NCBI GenBank assembly: GCA_965234325.1
Contig: OZ248407.1
Location: 1,550,001-1,614,000 of the forward strand
Direction of reading: 5' to 3'
DNA: 64,000 nucleotides
From: Limnohabitans kasalickyi
GTDB lineage: Bacteria; Pseudomonadota; Gammaproteobacteria; Burkholderiales; Burkholderiaceae_C
In this document: positions 37,477 to 45,979 of the stretch, piece by piece
Layout of the letters: every line of letters begins with the position of its first letter
How positions within the stretch are numbered: position 1 is the stretch's first letter
Program-made: the position numbers and the translations under genes
The notes under the pieces: generated by a model
What the model saw: the letters and a program-made list of their open reading frames with translations, nothing else
The model's database searches: none
Told to the model about the DNA's origin: nothing

Positions 37477-38112
37477 ATGTCAGCCCTCACCCTCACTCCG
37501 CGCGCCCTGTATGAAGAAGTTGCCGAACTTCTGCGCGAACGCATTTTTTCGGGTGAATTAGCCCCAGGCAGCTGGATCGACGAGATGCGTTTGGCTGAGG
37601 AATATGGCATCAGCCGCACCCCCATGCGCGAAGCCCTCAAGGTGCTGGCCGCCGAAGGTTTGGTCACCATGAAGGTGCGCCGCGGTGCCTATGTAACCGA
37701 AGTCAACGAAAAAGACCAGCGCGATGTCTACCACCTGCTCTCTTTGTTAGAGGCCGACGCGGCGGGCGTGGTGGCCACCCAAGCCACCCCCGAACAGTTG
37801 AAAGAGCTGCAAACTTTGCATTTGGCTTTGGCGCAAGCTGTGACTGACCGAGAAAAGTTCTTTGAAATCAACGAGCGCTTTCACATGCGCCTGCTCGAAA
37901 TCGCCGACAACCGCTGGCGTGACCAAATGGTGGCCGATTTGCGCAAGGTGATGAAGCTCAACCGGCATAAGTCGCTGCTCAAAAGCGGGCGCATTGAAGA
38001 GTCGCTGAATGAGCACCAAGCTTTGATGGACGCTCTGCACGCACGTGATGCGCTGGGCAGTGCGGCATGTATGCAGGCCCACTTTGCCAATGGGCTTGAA
38101 GCGGCGGGCTGA
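37477..38112 (+). CDS. GntR-family regulator (FCD domain), likely propionate operon regulator
   Basis: The 211-residue protein has a GntR winged helix (residues 8-75, with ELLRERIFSGELAPGSWIDE and ISRTPMREALKVLAAEG) and an FCD ligand domain (residues 85-205) with the conserved Asp/His pattern including ERFHMRLLE. The ATG at 37477 is the start; a frame reaching back into the mutase start is not used. Divergence from the mutase operon suggests it controls propionyl-CoA use, possibly with an acyl-CoA or organic acid as ligand. That role is inferred. Confidence 0.85.
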   Translation: MSALTLTPRALYEEVAELLRERIFSGELAPGSWIDEMRLAEEYGISRTPMREALKVLAAEGLVTMKVRRGAYVTEVNEKDQRDVYHLLSLLEADAAGVVATQATPEQLKELQTLHLALAQAVTDREKFFEINERFHMRLLEIADNRWRDQMVADLRKVMKLNRHKSLLKSGRIEESLNEHQALMDALHARDALGSAACMQAHFANGLEAAG

Positions 38113-38245
38113 CGAGACGTCACAGCCGCACGGACCAACGTTGAGACCGCGTTAAATCCTGTGGGTCACATGGCTTAAATGGGCGACCTTTCTCACTAAA
38201 ATCACATTTTTGCTAAAAGCGCAAGAATAGTTGCGTCAATTGAAA

Positions 38246-40198
38246 ATGCTGAACATCCAAAATTTACGGATTGGAACGCGACTTGGCCTCGCCTTTGCAG
38301 CCCTGGTTTCCCTTCTGATCGTGCTGGCCGTGATCGGGACCTTCAAACTCGACGACGTCGCCGCAGATACCGATTTGATTGCGCATGACCGTTTACCAAA
38401 AGTTAACTTAGCGCAAAGCATTGAAAACGAAGTCAACCGCCAATCTCGGGCTATTCGCACAGCCCTGATCGCCACAGAAGCAAAAGTCGTGGCGGCTGAG
38501 CTTGAAAAAATTGACGCATCTGTCCCCATCATCGCTGATGCGCTGAAGCAACTCCAAGCCACCATCACATCGCCTGAGGGCAAAGCTGCACTGGCCCAGG
38601 TCCTACAGGCACGACAGGTGTTCAAAACCCATGAGTTAGAGCTGATCGGGCTGATCCAAGCCAACCGCATTGAAGAGGGTCGACGGTATTTGGTCAACGA
38701 AATGCTTGGCCCCCAAACACGTTACCTAGACAGCGTAGAAGCTTTGGCCCTGACCCAAAAACAAGCCATTGACCGCTTCGCCGCTGAGGCTGCCCACAGT
38801 GCGGCGCTTGGCAAAACCTTCATGCTGAGCATTGCCGCCTTAGCGGTGGTAGTGGCCGGTATCGTGGCGGTGGCCACCACCCGATCCATCACGCTGCCTC
38901 TGGGTCAATTGCAAACCTTGTTGACCGACGTCGAGAAAACCTCTGACTTCAGCAAACGCATGACGCAGACCAGCCGAGACGAAGTAGGCCTCACCGCGCA
39001 GGCCTTCAACCAAATGCTGGATGCCCAACAGCGGGCCATCCGCGAAGTGAATTTAGTGGTTGCAGCCATTGCCGCTGGCAACTTCGACACGCGTATCCAA
39101 ACCGAGTTGCGCGGCGATTTGGCCGCCATGAAAACCGCTGTGAACGAGAGTGCCGAAAGCATCAAAGTGACGATGGCGGCATTGAACGAGGTCATGCAAT
39201 CGCTCTACAACGGCCAATTCAGCGTGCAAGTGGAGGCCCAAGTTCAGGGCGATTTCAAAGTCACGCTCGACCGAGCCAAGCAACTCACCGACGCGCTACA
39301 AACCATGATGGGCGATATTGGCCACGTCATGTCCGGCGTTTCGCAGGGTGACTTGACCCGCCGCGTGCAAGCGCAAGGTCGTGGTGATTTAGAGCAACTC
39401 AAAGTCAACATCAACCAATCTTTAAATGCAATGGGTCGCGCTCTGAAAGAAATCAGCATCAACACGCGCTTACTGGCGTCACAAGCCAACCAAACCAGCC
39501 AGGCTGTTGAACAAATCTCGGCCGGTGCTGACACGCAAACGACGGCCATCCGGCAAGTGTCAACCGCGTTGGGCATGACTGCTCAGTCCATCGCGGATGT
39601 GTCAAACAACACAGAATCGGCCAGCTACCAATCGCGGGAATCCGTAGCTTGGGTGCGCAGCGGCAAAGAGAAGATGATGCAAATGGCCGAGGTTGTCCAA
39701 AACATCGCAGCCAACTCACAAAAGATCAACAAAATCTCCGAAGTGATTGAAAGCATTGCCTACCGCACCAACCTCTTGAGCTTGAATGCAGCCATAGAAG
39801 CCGCCCGCGCAGGCGAGCAAGGCAAAGGTTTTGCGGTGGTGGCCGACGAAGTGGGCAAACTTGCCATCAGCAGCGCTGAAAGCACCAAAGAAATTGCGGC
39901 ACTGGTGAAGCAGGCCTCCACAGAAGCCAAACGTGCGGTAGAAACGGTAGCAGGCGTGAACGAGGACATGAACCGCATCGAAGAAGGCGCAGGCAAAACA
40001 GATGGCATGCTGCAACGCATCTCGGCCGCTGTGGAAGAACAAAGCAGCGCCTTGCAAGAGATCGATGTCAACGTCGCAAACTTGAGCCAGATCGCTTCTG
40101 GCAACGCCAATGCCTCAGAAGAGCTCACGGCGACGGCCATTGAATTGGCCAAAATAGCCGACAACAACCGTCGCGAAGTGGAAACGTTCAGCTTTTAA
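38246..40198 (+). CDS. Methyl-accepting chemotaxis protein with HAMP array
   Basis: The 650-residue receptor has TM1 (about residues 10-32), a four-helix ligand-binding domain, TM2 (about 190-212) and a HAMP domain. Then come three HAMP-like repeats, recognisable by G-[NQD]-F/L starts near GNFDTRI, GQFSVQV and GDLTRRV. The signalling domain around residues 400-640 has the conserved tip LLSLNAAIEAARAGEQGKGF. The ending ETFSF lacks the C-terminal NWETF-type pentapeptide that recruits CheR and CheB. A TTG at 38231 is rejected in favour of ATG at 38246. The signal sensed is unknown. Confidence 0.92.
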   Translation: MLNIQNLRIGTRLGLAFAALVSLLIVLAVIGTFKLDDVAADTDLIAHDRLPKVNLAQSIENEVNRQSRAIRTALIATEAKVVAAELEKIDASVPIIADALKQLQATITSPEGKAALAQVLQARQVFKTHELELIGLIQANRIEEGRRYLVNEMLGPQTRYLDSVEALALTQKQAIDRFAAEAAHSAALGKTFMLSIAALAVVVAGIVAVATTRSITLPLGQLQTLLTDVEKTSDFSKRMTQTSRDEVGLTAQAFNQMLDAQQRAIREVNLVVAAIAAGNFDTRIQTELRGDLAAMKTAVNESAESIKVTMAALNEVMQSLYNGQFSVQVEAQVQGDFKVTLDRAKQLTDALQTMMGDIGHVMSGVSQGDLTRRVQAQGRGDLEQLKVNINQSLNAMGRALKEISINTRLLASQANQTSQAVEQISAGADTQTTAIRQVSTALGMTAQSIADVSNNTESASYQSRESVAWVRSGKEKMMQMAEVVQNIAANSQKINKISEVIESIAYRTNLLSLNAAIEAARAGEQGKGFAVVADEVGKLAISSAESTKEIAALVKQASTEAKRAVETVAGVNEDMNRIEEGAGKTDGMLQRISAAVEEQSSALQEIDVNVANLSQIASGNANASEELTATAIELAKIADNNRREVETFSF

Positions 40199-40228
40199 GG
40201 CTTCACTCAAGCAAATCTCAAGAAGTTT

Positions 40229-41146
40229 TCAAGCGGATCGCTTGATCGCCATCACCATCGCCACGCCCGACAAAATGAAAGCACCACCGATCACGTGGTG
40301 CAGTCCTAAAGGCTCACCCAACACCCACCAAGCGGCCAAGCCAGAGTACAAAGGCCCCAAATACATCGTGACGGCGACGCGGCTGGCACCCAAGATTTTT
40401 TGGGTCCAGCCATAAATCCAATACGCCGCCAAACCTGGCACCAAGGCGGTGACCACGATCAGCCCCAAGGCGTGCCAGCCCAAGACCGGCGTACTGGGCG
40501 AGGCCAACTCAAACAGCGCAAAAGGCAACAACACCGCCACACCGCCCATGCAAATGGTGGCCAAGCGGGCTGTGGAGCCCAAGGGGCTGTGCCACTTCTT
40601 TTGCAACAAGGCGTAAGCGGCCCAAGCCACAGCTGCGGCCACGACCCACAAGTCACCGGGGACCAGATTGACCTGCGACAGGTTTGACCAGTCGCCACGC
40701 ACCACCACATGCACCACGCCCAGCATGGCCACCAGCACGCCCACCCTTTGGCGTTTAGAAAAACGCTCGCCCAGCCAAAGCACTGAGCCCACAGCGATCA
40801 TCACGGGTGAAGATGCATAAATCAACGAAATATTCATCGCCCCCGTGCTCTCGCCGGCCAGGTAAACCCATGCCCCACAAATCCACATGCCGCAAGCACC
40901 CAACACCACCGATTGGCGCCAAGCAGCCCGCACCTCGCGTCGCATGCGCCACAGCTCGGCACGCGCCAGCCACGTCAAGATCAGACCTGCCAAAAACCAA
41001 CGTCCCAGCGCCAGCACATGGGGCGAGACCACGCCGGGGGCCAATCGCGCAGAAATCAAATTGACGGACCACAGCACAGGGGTGAACCAAATCAACACCA
41101 AAGCTAGTTGGCTGCGGCTTTGCGCGCGCAGGGCTTCAGTGGGCAT
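40229..41146 (-). CDS. EamA/DMT-family transporter
   Basis: The 305-residue protein has ten hydrophobic helices in two EamA repeats, with GRWFLAGLILTW and AVAWAAYALLQKKW in typical places. Such proteins export amino acids or other metabolites; the substrate is unclear. The ATG at 41146 lies inside the last codons of the dus gene (11-base overlap in a different frame), implying co-translation. A longer frame to 41356 lies fully inside dus and is rejected. Confidence 0.88.
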   Translation of the reverse strand: MPTEALRAQSRSQLALVLIWFTPVLWSVNLISARLAPGVVSPHVLALGRWFLAGLILTWLARAELWRMRREVRAAWRQSVVLGACGMWICGAWVYLAGESTGAMNISLIYASSPVMIAVGSVLWLGERFSKRQRVGVLVAMLGVVHVVVRGDWSNLSQVNLVPGDLWVVAAAVAWAAYALLQKKWHSPLGSTARLATICMGGVAVLLPFALFELASPSTPVLGWHALGLIVVTALVPGLAAYWIYGWTQKILGASRVAVTMYLGPLYSGLAAWWVLGEPLGLHHVIGGAFILSGVAMVMAIKRSA

Positions 41147-42203
41147 GGGGCTCTTCGTGCAGCTTTTGGGGTTCGACTGAATCGCCGTGCATCTCTTGAC
41201 GATCAGCCGGCACCGCTGCGCCGCGGGCCAACGCCTCGCGGGCAATGTGCAAGACTTCGCGCGGTGGCAAAGGCTTAAGTTTGTGGTTGCTCCACACCTG
41301 ACGCCACAAACGCGAGCCGCGTTCGCCGTGGTATAGGCCCAGCATGTGGCGCGCAATCGGGTACCAAGGGCAGCCGTCTTCCTTAAACGCGCGCTCCATG
41401 TAGGCCACCATCATCTCTTCCACCGTTTCGCGGGTCGGAATGGTAAGGTGGTCGTTGTAAAACTCAGCATCCCATTTGGTCAGCAACCACGGGTTGTAAT
41501 AGGCTTCTCGGCCCAGCATGACGCCATCGACCTGCTTCAAATGCTCGGCCATTTGCGCGTTGGTGGTGATGCCGCCGTTGACCGCAATCACTAAATTCGG
41601 GAAGTCTTTTTTCAGCTGGTAAGCCAGGTCGTAGCGCAACGGCGGCACTTCGCGGTTCTCTTTGGGGCTCAGGCCATCGAGCCACGCGTTGCGCGCATGC
41701 ACGATGAACACTTGGCAACCCGCATCACTGACTGTGCCCACAAAGTCACGCACAAAATCGTAGCTTTCAATGCGGTCCAAACCAATGCGGTGCTTCACCG
41801 TCACCGGCACACTGACCACGTCCAGCATGGCTTTCACGCCATCGGCCACCGTTTGTGGCTCGTTCATCAAGCACGCGCCAAAGGCGCCGCGCTGCACGCG
41901 GTCTGACGGACAGCCACAGTTCAGGTTGATCTCGTCGTAACCCCACTGCTCCCCCAACTTGGCACCGTGCGCCAAGTCGGTCGCATCGCTGCCACCCAAC
42001 TGCAAAGCCACAGGATGCTCTTCGGCATTGAAGCGCAAGTGACGCTGCGTGTCGCCATGACGCAAAGCGCCCGTGGTGACCATCTCGGTATAAAGCAAGG
42101 TCTGGTGACTGAGAAGTCGGTGAAGGTAGCGGCAATGGCGGTCTGTCCAGTCCATCATGGGGGCCACTGAGGTGCGCCAGCGCTGAGCATCAAGAGAATT
42201 CAT
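41136..42203 (-). CDS. dusA: tRNA-dihydrouridine synthase, DusA type
   Basis: The 355-residue flavoenzyme reduces uridines to dihydrouridine in the D loop of tRNA (U20/U20a for DusA). It has SVAPMMDWTDRHCRYLHR at the N-terminus, NLNCGCPSDRVQRGAFGACLM with the catalytic Cys near residue 110, and NGGITT near residue 215. The ATG at 42203 starts MNSLDAQRW; a longer upstream frame is not credible. The C-terminus ends in HEEPHAH. It is divergent from nfeD. Confidence 0.93.
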   Translation of the reverse strand: MNSLDAQRWRTSVAPMMDWTDRHCRYLHRLLSHQTLLYTEMVTTGALRHGDTQRHLRFNAEEHPVALQLGGSDATDLAHGAKLGEQWGYDEINLNCGCPSDRVQRGAFGACLMNEPQTVADGVKAMLDVVSVPVTVKHRIGLDRIESYDFVRDFVGTVSDAGCQVFIVHARNAWLDGLSPKENREVPPLRYDLAYQLKKDFPNLVIAVNGGITTNAQMAEHLKQVDGVMLGREAYYNPWLLTKWDAEFYNDHLTIPTRETVEEMMVAYMERAFKEDGCPWYPIARHMLGLYHGERGSRLWRQVWSNHKLKPLPPREVLHIAREALARGAAVPADRQEMHGDSVEPQKLHEEPHAH

Positions 42204-42287
42204 CGTCTGATTATCCCGCCCTCGTCTTGGGTGAACTTGGGCACAATGAAGCATGAATTCAAAACAACTCATTTCAAGGATGTCAGC

Positions 42288-42719
42288 ATGAATGCGTCAA
42301 CCTTTTGGTGGATGGCCGCAGGTGCCTTGGTGATCGCCGAGTTACTCAGCGGTACCTTTTATTTGCTGATGCTCTCTTTAGGAGCTGCTGCAGCGGCCTT
42401 GGCGGCGCATGCAGGACTCAGTATGACCGCACAAGTCATCACCGCAGCGCTGGTGGGTGGCGCGGGCGTGGTGCTGTGGAACCTCAAACGCAAACACCAA
42501 CCTGCAGGAGCAGATGCATCCGACACCCACATTCACCTCGACATTGGCGCCACGGTACAGGTAGACGCTTGGGACGAACAAGGACAGAGCCACGTCAAGC
42601 ACCGCGGTGCCGTGTGGACCGCCAGCTGCCAAACCAATACCCTGACCCAGCCCCTGGAATCAGGGCTGCACAAAATCGTGGCCATCGAAGGCAGCCGCTT
42701 GGTGCTCGAAAAAATTTAA
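42288..42719 (+). CDS. NfeD-family membrane protein
   Basis: The 143-residue protein has three membrane helices (about residues 5-60) and a C-terminal OB-type beta domain (about 80-143, with VQVDAWDEQGQSHVKHRG). NfeD proteins accompany SPFH proteins, as here: the SPFH gene starts 20 bases later. AAGGATG precedes the ATG at 42288. The pair probably works in membrane microdomain organisation or protein quality control. Confidence 0.88.
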   Translation: MNASTFWWMAAGALVIAELLSGTFYLLMLSLGAAAAALAAHAGLSMTAQVITAALVGGAGVVLWNLKRKHQPAGADASDTHIHLDIGATVQVDAWDEQGQSHVKHRGAVWTASCQTNTLTQPLESGLHKIVAIEGSRLVLEKI

Positions 42720-42739
42720 CTTCTTTCTAAGGACCACCT

Positions 42740-43648
42740 ATGGAAATCGCCCTTCTTTTGCTTGTCATCGCTGTTTTGTTCATCGTCAAAACCGTCAAAG
42801 TCGTGCCCCAACAAAATGCGTGGGTGGTTGAGCGGCTGGGCAAGTACCACGCCAGCCTCACCCCGGGCCTCAACTTTGTGGTGCCCTTCATCGACAACGT
42901 CATTCAAAAGCACAGCCTCAAGGAAATTCCACTTGATGTGCCCAGCCAAATTTGCATCACGCGCGACAACACACAGCTGCAAGTCGATGGCATTTTGTAT
43001 TTCCAAGTGACCGACCCGCGTTTGGCCAGCTACGGCTCGTCCAACTACATCATGGCGGTCACACAGTTGGCGCAAACCAGTTTGCGCAGCGTGATTGGCA
43101 AACTCGAACTCGACAAAACCTTTGAAGAGCGCGACATCATCAATGCGCAAGTGGTGGCCGCCATTGACGAAGCCGCACTGAACTGGGGTGTGAAAGTGCT
43201 GCGTTATGAGATCAAAGACCTCACGCCGCCCAAAGAAATCTTGCACGCCATGCAATCGCAAATCACGGCCGAGCGTGAAAAACGCGCCTTGATCGCCGCC
43301 TCTGAAGGCCGTCGTCAAGAGCAAATCAACATCGCCACCGGCGAGCGCGAGGCCTTCATTGCCCGCTCGGAAGGCGAGAAGCAAGCCGCCATCAACAAAG
43401 CCCAAGGCGAAGCCGCCTCCATCACCGCCGTAGCCGACGCCACCGCCCAAGCGATTGAGCGCATTGCCGCAGCCATTCGCCAACCCGGCGGCGAGCAAGC
43501 CGTGCAACTCAAAGTGGCAGAGCAAGCGGTTCAGGCCTACGGCAAGGTGGCGTCTGACGCCAAGACCACGCTTATCGTGCCCAGCAACATGACCGAAGTG
43601 ACGGGCCTGATTGCCTCGGCCATGCAGATGGTGAAGCTGGACAAATAA
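42740..43648 (+). CDS. SPFH/stomatin-like membrane protein, QmcA type
   Basis: The 302-residue protein has an N-terminal membrane helix (residues 2-18), the SPFH/Band 7 domain (VVPQQNAWVVERLGKYH onward, to about residue 190) and an Ala/Glu-rich coiled coil (about 175-255) used for oligomerisation. Its partner is the NfeD gene upstream. A strong palindromic terminator follows at 43666. Confidence 0.92.
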   Translation: MEIALLLLVIAVLFIVKTVKVVPQQNAWVVERLGKYHASLTPGLNFVVPFIDNVIQKHSLKEIPLDVPSQICITRDNTQLQVDGILYFQVTDPRLASYGSSNYIMAVTQLAQTSLRSVIGKLELDKTFEERDIINAQVVAAIDEAALNWGVKVLRYEIKDLTPPKEILHAMQSQITAEREKRALIAASEGRRQEQINIATGEREAFIARSEGEKQAAINKAQGEAASITAVADATAQAIERIAAAIRQPGGEQAVQLKVAEQAVQAYGKVASDAKTTLIVPSNMTEVTGLIASAMQMVKLDK

Positions 43649-43665
43649 ACGATTTCTAAGACGTG

Positions 43666-43691
43666 AAAAAGCCCGCTTAAGCGGGCTTTTT
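43666..43691. terminator. Palindromic terminator after the SPFH gene
   Basis: GCCCGCTT and AAGCGGGC pair without loop bases other than the central AA/TT, with A and T runs on both sides, so it can act in both directions. The same sequence occurs at 45114-45140, as part of a duplicated segment. Confidence 0.88.
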
Positions 43692-43709
43692 CAAAGGTGC
43701 CGCACAGGC

Positions 43710-43836
43710 TTAACCCATGTGCAAACCGCCGTTCACCGCAAAGTCAGCGCCGGTGGTGTAGCCACCATCGTCGTTGGCCACAATCTTTTTTCAACACGTC
43801 AGGACGAATGGCGTTGACCATGTCGGTGCCGATGTA
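43710..43836 (-). pseudogene. Fragment of a duplicated phbB 3' end
   Basis: On the minus strand this is a second copy of the end of phbB, finishing with the same codons (LHMG then TAA). Compared with the intact gene it lacks 63 bases between two TGGCCA repeats (45224 and 45287 in the intact copy), has one additional T in a T run near 43786, and a few substitutions. Similarity stops at about 43836 with GATGTA. Together with the terminator at 43666 it repeats the layout of 45114-45347. It is clearly nonfunctional. Confidence 0.9.
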
Positions 43837-43871
43837 ATTTGTCACCACGCCGGCTGCGGCCCTTATGAAGG

Positions 43872-45041
43872 TCAGAAGCCCGGAATATTCAACACCTGGG
43901 CAGCAGTGCGCCCCAAGATCGCGATTTTGTCTGGATTAGACAAAGGAGTAGCCAGCACATGTTCGACGGGCGCTTCGTTCCAAGGAATGGGTTGATCGGT
44001 GCCGACCATCACTTGACTGGCGCCGACTTGGGCCACCAAATGACGCAGGGCCTCGGGCGTGAACACCAAAGAGTCGAAATACATCTGGTTGAGGTACTCG
44101 GTGGGTTTTTTCTTCAACACCACCGTTGGGTCGCAGTTGCTGGGCGACACGAAGCAACCGTGGTCCATGCGCGGTGCGTAAGAGCCCAAAAAACCGCCGC
44201 CATGTGCCGAGAGAATTTTGAGTTTTGGAAACTTGTCCAAGGTGCCATCAAAAATCAAATGTTGCAAGGCGATGGTGGTGTCCAGGGGGTTGCCAATGGT
44301 GTTGCTCAGCCAACCGTTGCCTTTAAACCGCCTGGCCAATTCGGGCGTACTTTGTGGATGGATGAATAACACAGCACCCAGCGCTTCGGCCTTGGCCCAA
44401 ACGGGGTCGAATTTAGGGTTGGAGAACTCCAAGCCTTGCACATTGGCTTGAATGGCGGCCCCCCGAAATCCTGGGCGCTTCATGACGGCTTCCAACTGTT
44501 GCACAGCCAGTTCGGGGTGTTGCAAGGCAATGGATGCAAAGGCCGAAAAACGGGTCGGATGGGCCGCACACAGTTGGGCCAGGTTGTCGTTGTTGATGCG
44601 GCAAATTTCTTCGGCCAAGGCGGCATCTTTACCATACCAAAACACATTGTTCGACAGAACTTGCATGTCCACACCCATGGCGTCCATGCTGTCGAGGCGC
44701 ACTTGAACGGCTGCTTTGTCGGTCACCGGAATGTAGTGCTGTGGCCCGCCTTTTACGGCACCATTCACACTCACGCCTTTGCCCGCCAGAGCCACGGCTT
44801 CAGGGAAGAAACAATGGGCGTGCACGTCAATCACTTTGACACGTTGACCGTCGATCACCACGGGGGCATGTTTGCTGCCCATCTTGGGATGTCGGTAGTT
44901 CAAAGCAGGTTGATTGCCAAAATCGTTATTCTCCGGACCCGAGGGCGTCCCTTGGGCAAAGGCGTTGTCAATCAGGCTGCAAGAGCAAAACGTGATGCCC
45001 GTGAAAACCGTGTTTTTGAGAAAATTGCGTCGTGAGTTCAT
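43872..45041 (-). CDS. Tat-exported amidohydrolase, ACMSD-like
   Basis: The 389-residue protein starts with a twin-arginine signal (SRRNFLK, then a hydrophobic stretch and a possible cut near DNAFAQG). The mature part is an amidohydrolase-2 domain with metal ligands in VIDVHAHCFFPE, LFIHPQ, LSAHGGGFL and GTDQPIPWNE. This is the ACMSD-like (aminocarboxymuconate-semialdehyde decarboxylase) group, which includes decarboxylases and hydrolases of aromatic acids. The gene lies between a phbB fragment and intact phbB, so it appears inserted between duplicated ends. The substrate is unknown. Confidence 0.87.
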   Translation of the reverse strand: MNSRRNFLKNTVFTGITFCSCSLIDNAFAQGTPSGPENNDFGNQPALNYRHPKMGSKHAPVVIDGQRVKVIDVHAHCFFPEAVALAGKGVSVNGAVKGGPQHYIPVTDKAAVQVRLDSMDAMGVDMQVLSNNVFWYGKDAALAEEICRINNDNLAQLCAAHPTRFSAFASIALQHPELAVQQLEAVMKRPGFRGAAIQANVQGLEFSNPKFDPVWAKAEALGAVLFIHPQSTPELARRFKGNGWLSNTIGNPLDTTIALQHLIFDGTLDKFPKLKILSAHGGGFLGSYAPRMDHGCFVSPSNCDPTVVLKKKPTEYLNQMYFDSLVFTPEALRHLVAQVGASQVMVGTDQPIPWNEAPVEHVLATPLSNPDKIAILGRTAAQVLNIPGF

Positions 45042-45113
45042 GCCTCAGATCAGACCATAGTGCCGCCCGTGCACTTCAGAGTATTTCCCCTAGGTCAGGC
45101 GCACAAAAGACAC

Positions 45114-45140
45114 AAAAAAGCCCGCTTAAGCGGGCTTTTT
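45114..45140. terminator. Palindromic terminator after phbB
   Basis: This has the same GCCCGCTT/AAGCGGGC palindrome with A and T runs as at 43666-43691. It ends the PHB operon transcript on the minus strand, 19 bases beyond the phbB stop. Confidence 0.88.
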
Positions 45141-45347
45141 CACAGTTGCCGCACAGGCTTAACCCATGTGCAAACCGCCGTTCACCGCAAAGTCAGCGCC
45201 GGTGGTGTAGCCACCATCGTCGCTGGCCATCCACGCAATGATGGAGGCGATTTCGCTAGGCTTGCCCAAGCGCTTGACGGGCACGGTGGCCACAATCTTT
45301 TCCAACACGTCAGGACGGATGGCGTTGACCATGTCGGTGCCGATGTA
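45117..45347. repeat. Direct repeat, intact partner of the 43666-43836 segment
   Basis: This segment holds the terminator and the last 60 or so codons of phbB. It matches 43666-43836 base for base over long stretches except for the 63-base deletion and small changes there. The two copies lie in the same orientation on either side of the amidohydrolase gene. Confidence 0.88.
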
Positions 45348-45896
45348 GCCGGGCGACACGGTGTTGACCGTCACGCCTTTGGTGGCCAGCTCTTGGGCCA
45401 AGGCCATGGAGAAACCGTGCATACCGGCTTTGGCGGCCGAGTAGTTGGTTTGACCGGCTTGGCCTTTTTCACCGTTCACCGACGAGATGTTGATGATGCG
45501 GCCCCAGCCGCGCTCAACCATGTCGGGCACGACTTGTTTGGTCACGTTGAACATCGAGTCGAGGTTGGTGCTCATGACGGCACTCCAGTCTTCGCGCGTC
45601 ATCTTCAAGAACATGCGGTCCTTGGTGATGCCGGCGTTGTTGACCAACACGTCGATGGGGCCGTGCTCGGCTTTGGCTTTGGTGAAAGCATCGACGGTGG
45701 AGTCCCAATCGCCGACGTTACCGACGGATGCGTAGAACGTGTAGCCCAGCGCTTTTTGCTCATCCAACCATTTGTTGAAGTCGCGCGTGGGGCCGCAGCC
45801 CGCGATGACTTTGAAGCCTTCTTTGTGCAGGCGCTGGCAAATCGCGGTTCCGATGCCGCCCATGCCACCTGTGACGTACGCTACTTTTTGGCTCAT
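45159..45896 (-). CDS. phbB: Acetoacetyl-CoA reductase
   Basis: This 245-residue short-chain dehydrogenase reduces acetoacetyl-CoA to (R)-3-hydroxybutyryl-CoA for PHB synthesis with NADPH. It has GGMGGIGTAICQRL at the N-terminus, NNAGITKD, the catalytic Ser in NISSVNGEKG and YSAAKAG with its Tyr and Lys. The gene follows phbA after about 80 bases on the minus strand. Its 3' end is duplicated at 43710. Length and motif set match PhbB. Confidence 0.95.
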   Translation of the reverse strand: MSQKVAYVTGGMGGIGTAICQRLHKEGFKVIAGCGPTRDFNKWLDEQKALGYTFYASVGNVGDWDSTVDAFTKAKAEHGPIDVLVNNAGITKDRMFLKMTREDWSAVMSTNLDSMFNVTKQVVPDMVERGWGRIINISSVNGEKGQAGQTNYSAAKAGMHGFSMALAQELATKGVTVNTVSPGYIGTDMVNAIRPDVLEKIVATVPVKRLGKPSEIASIIAWMASDDGGYTTGADFAVNGGLHMG

Positions 45897-45979
45897 TTTT
45901 TGTCTCCTGATTGATGAGTGTTGTGAAAATTTTTTATTCTGAAAGGGGAATGCTTAATTGCGTTGATCAAGCCCGTTGG

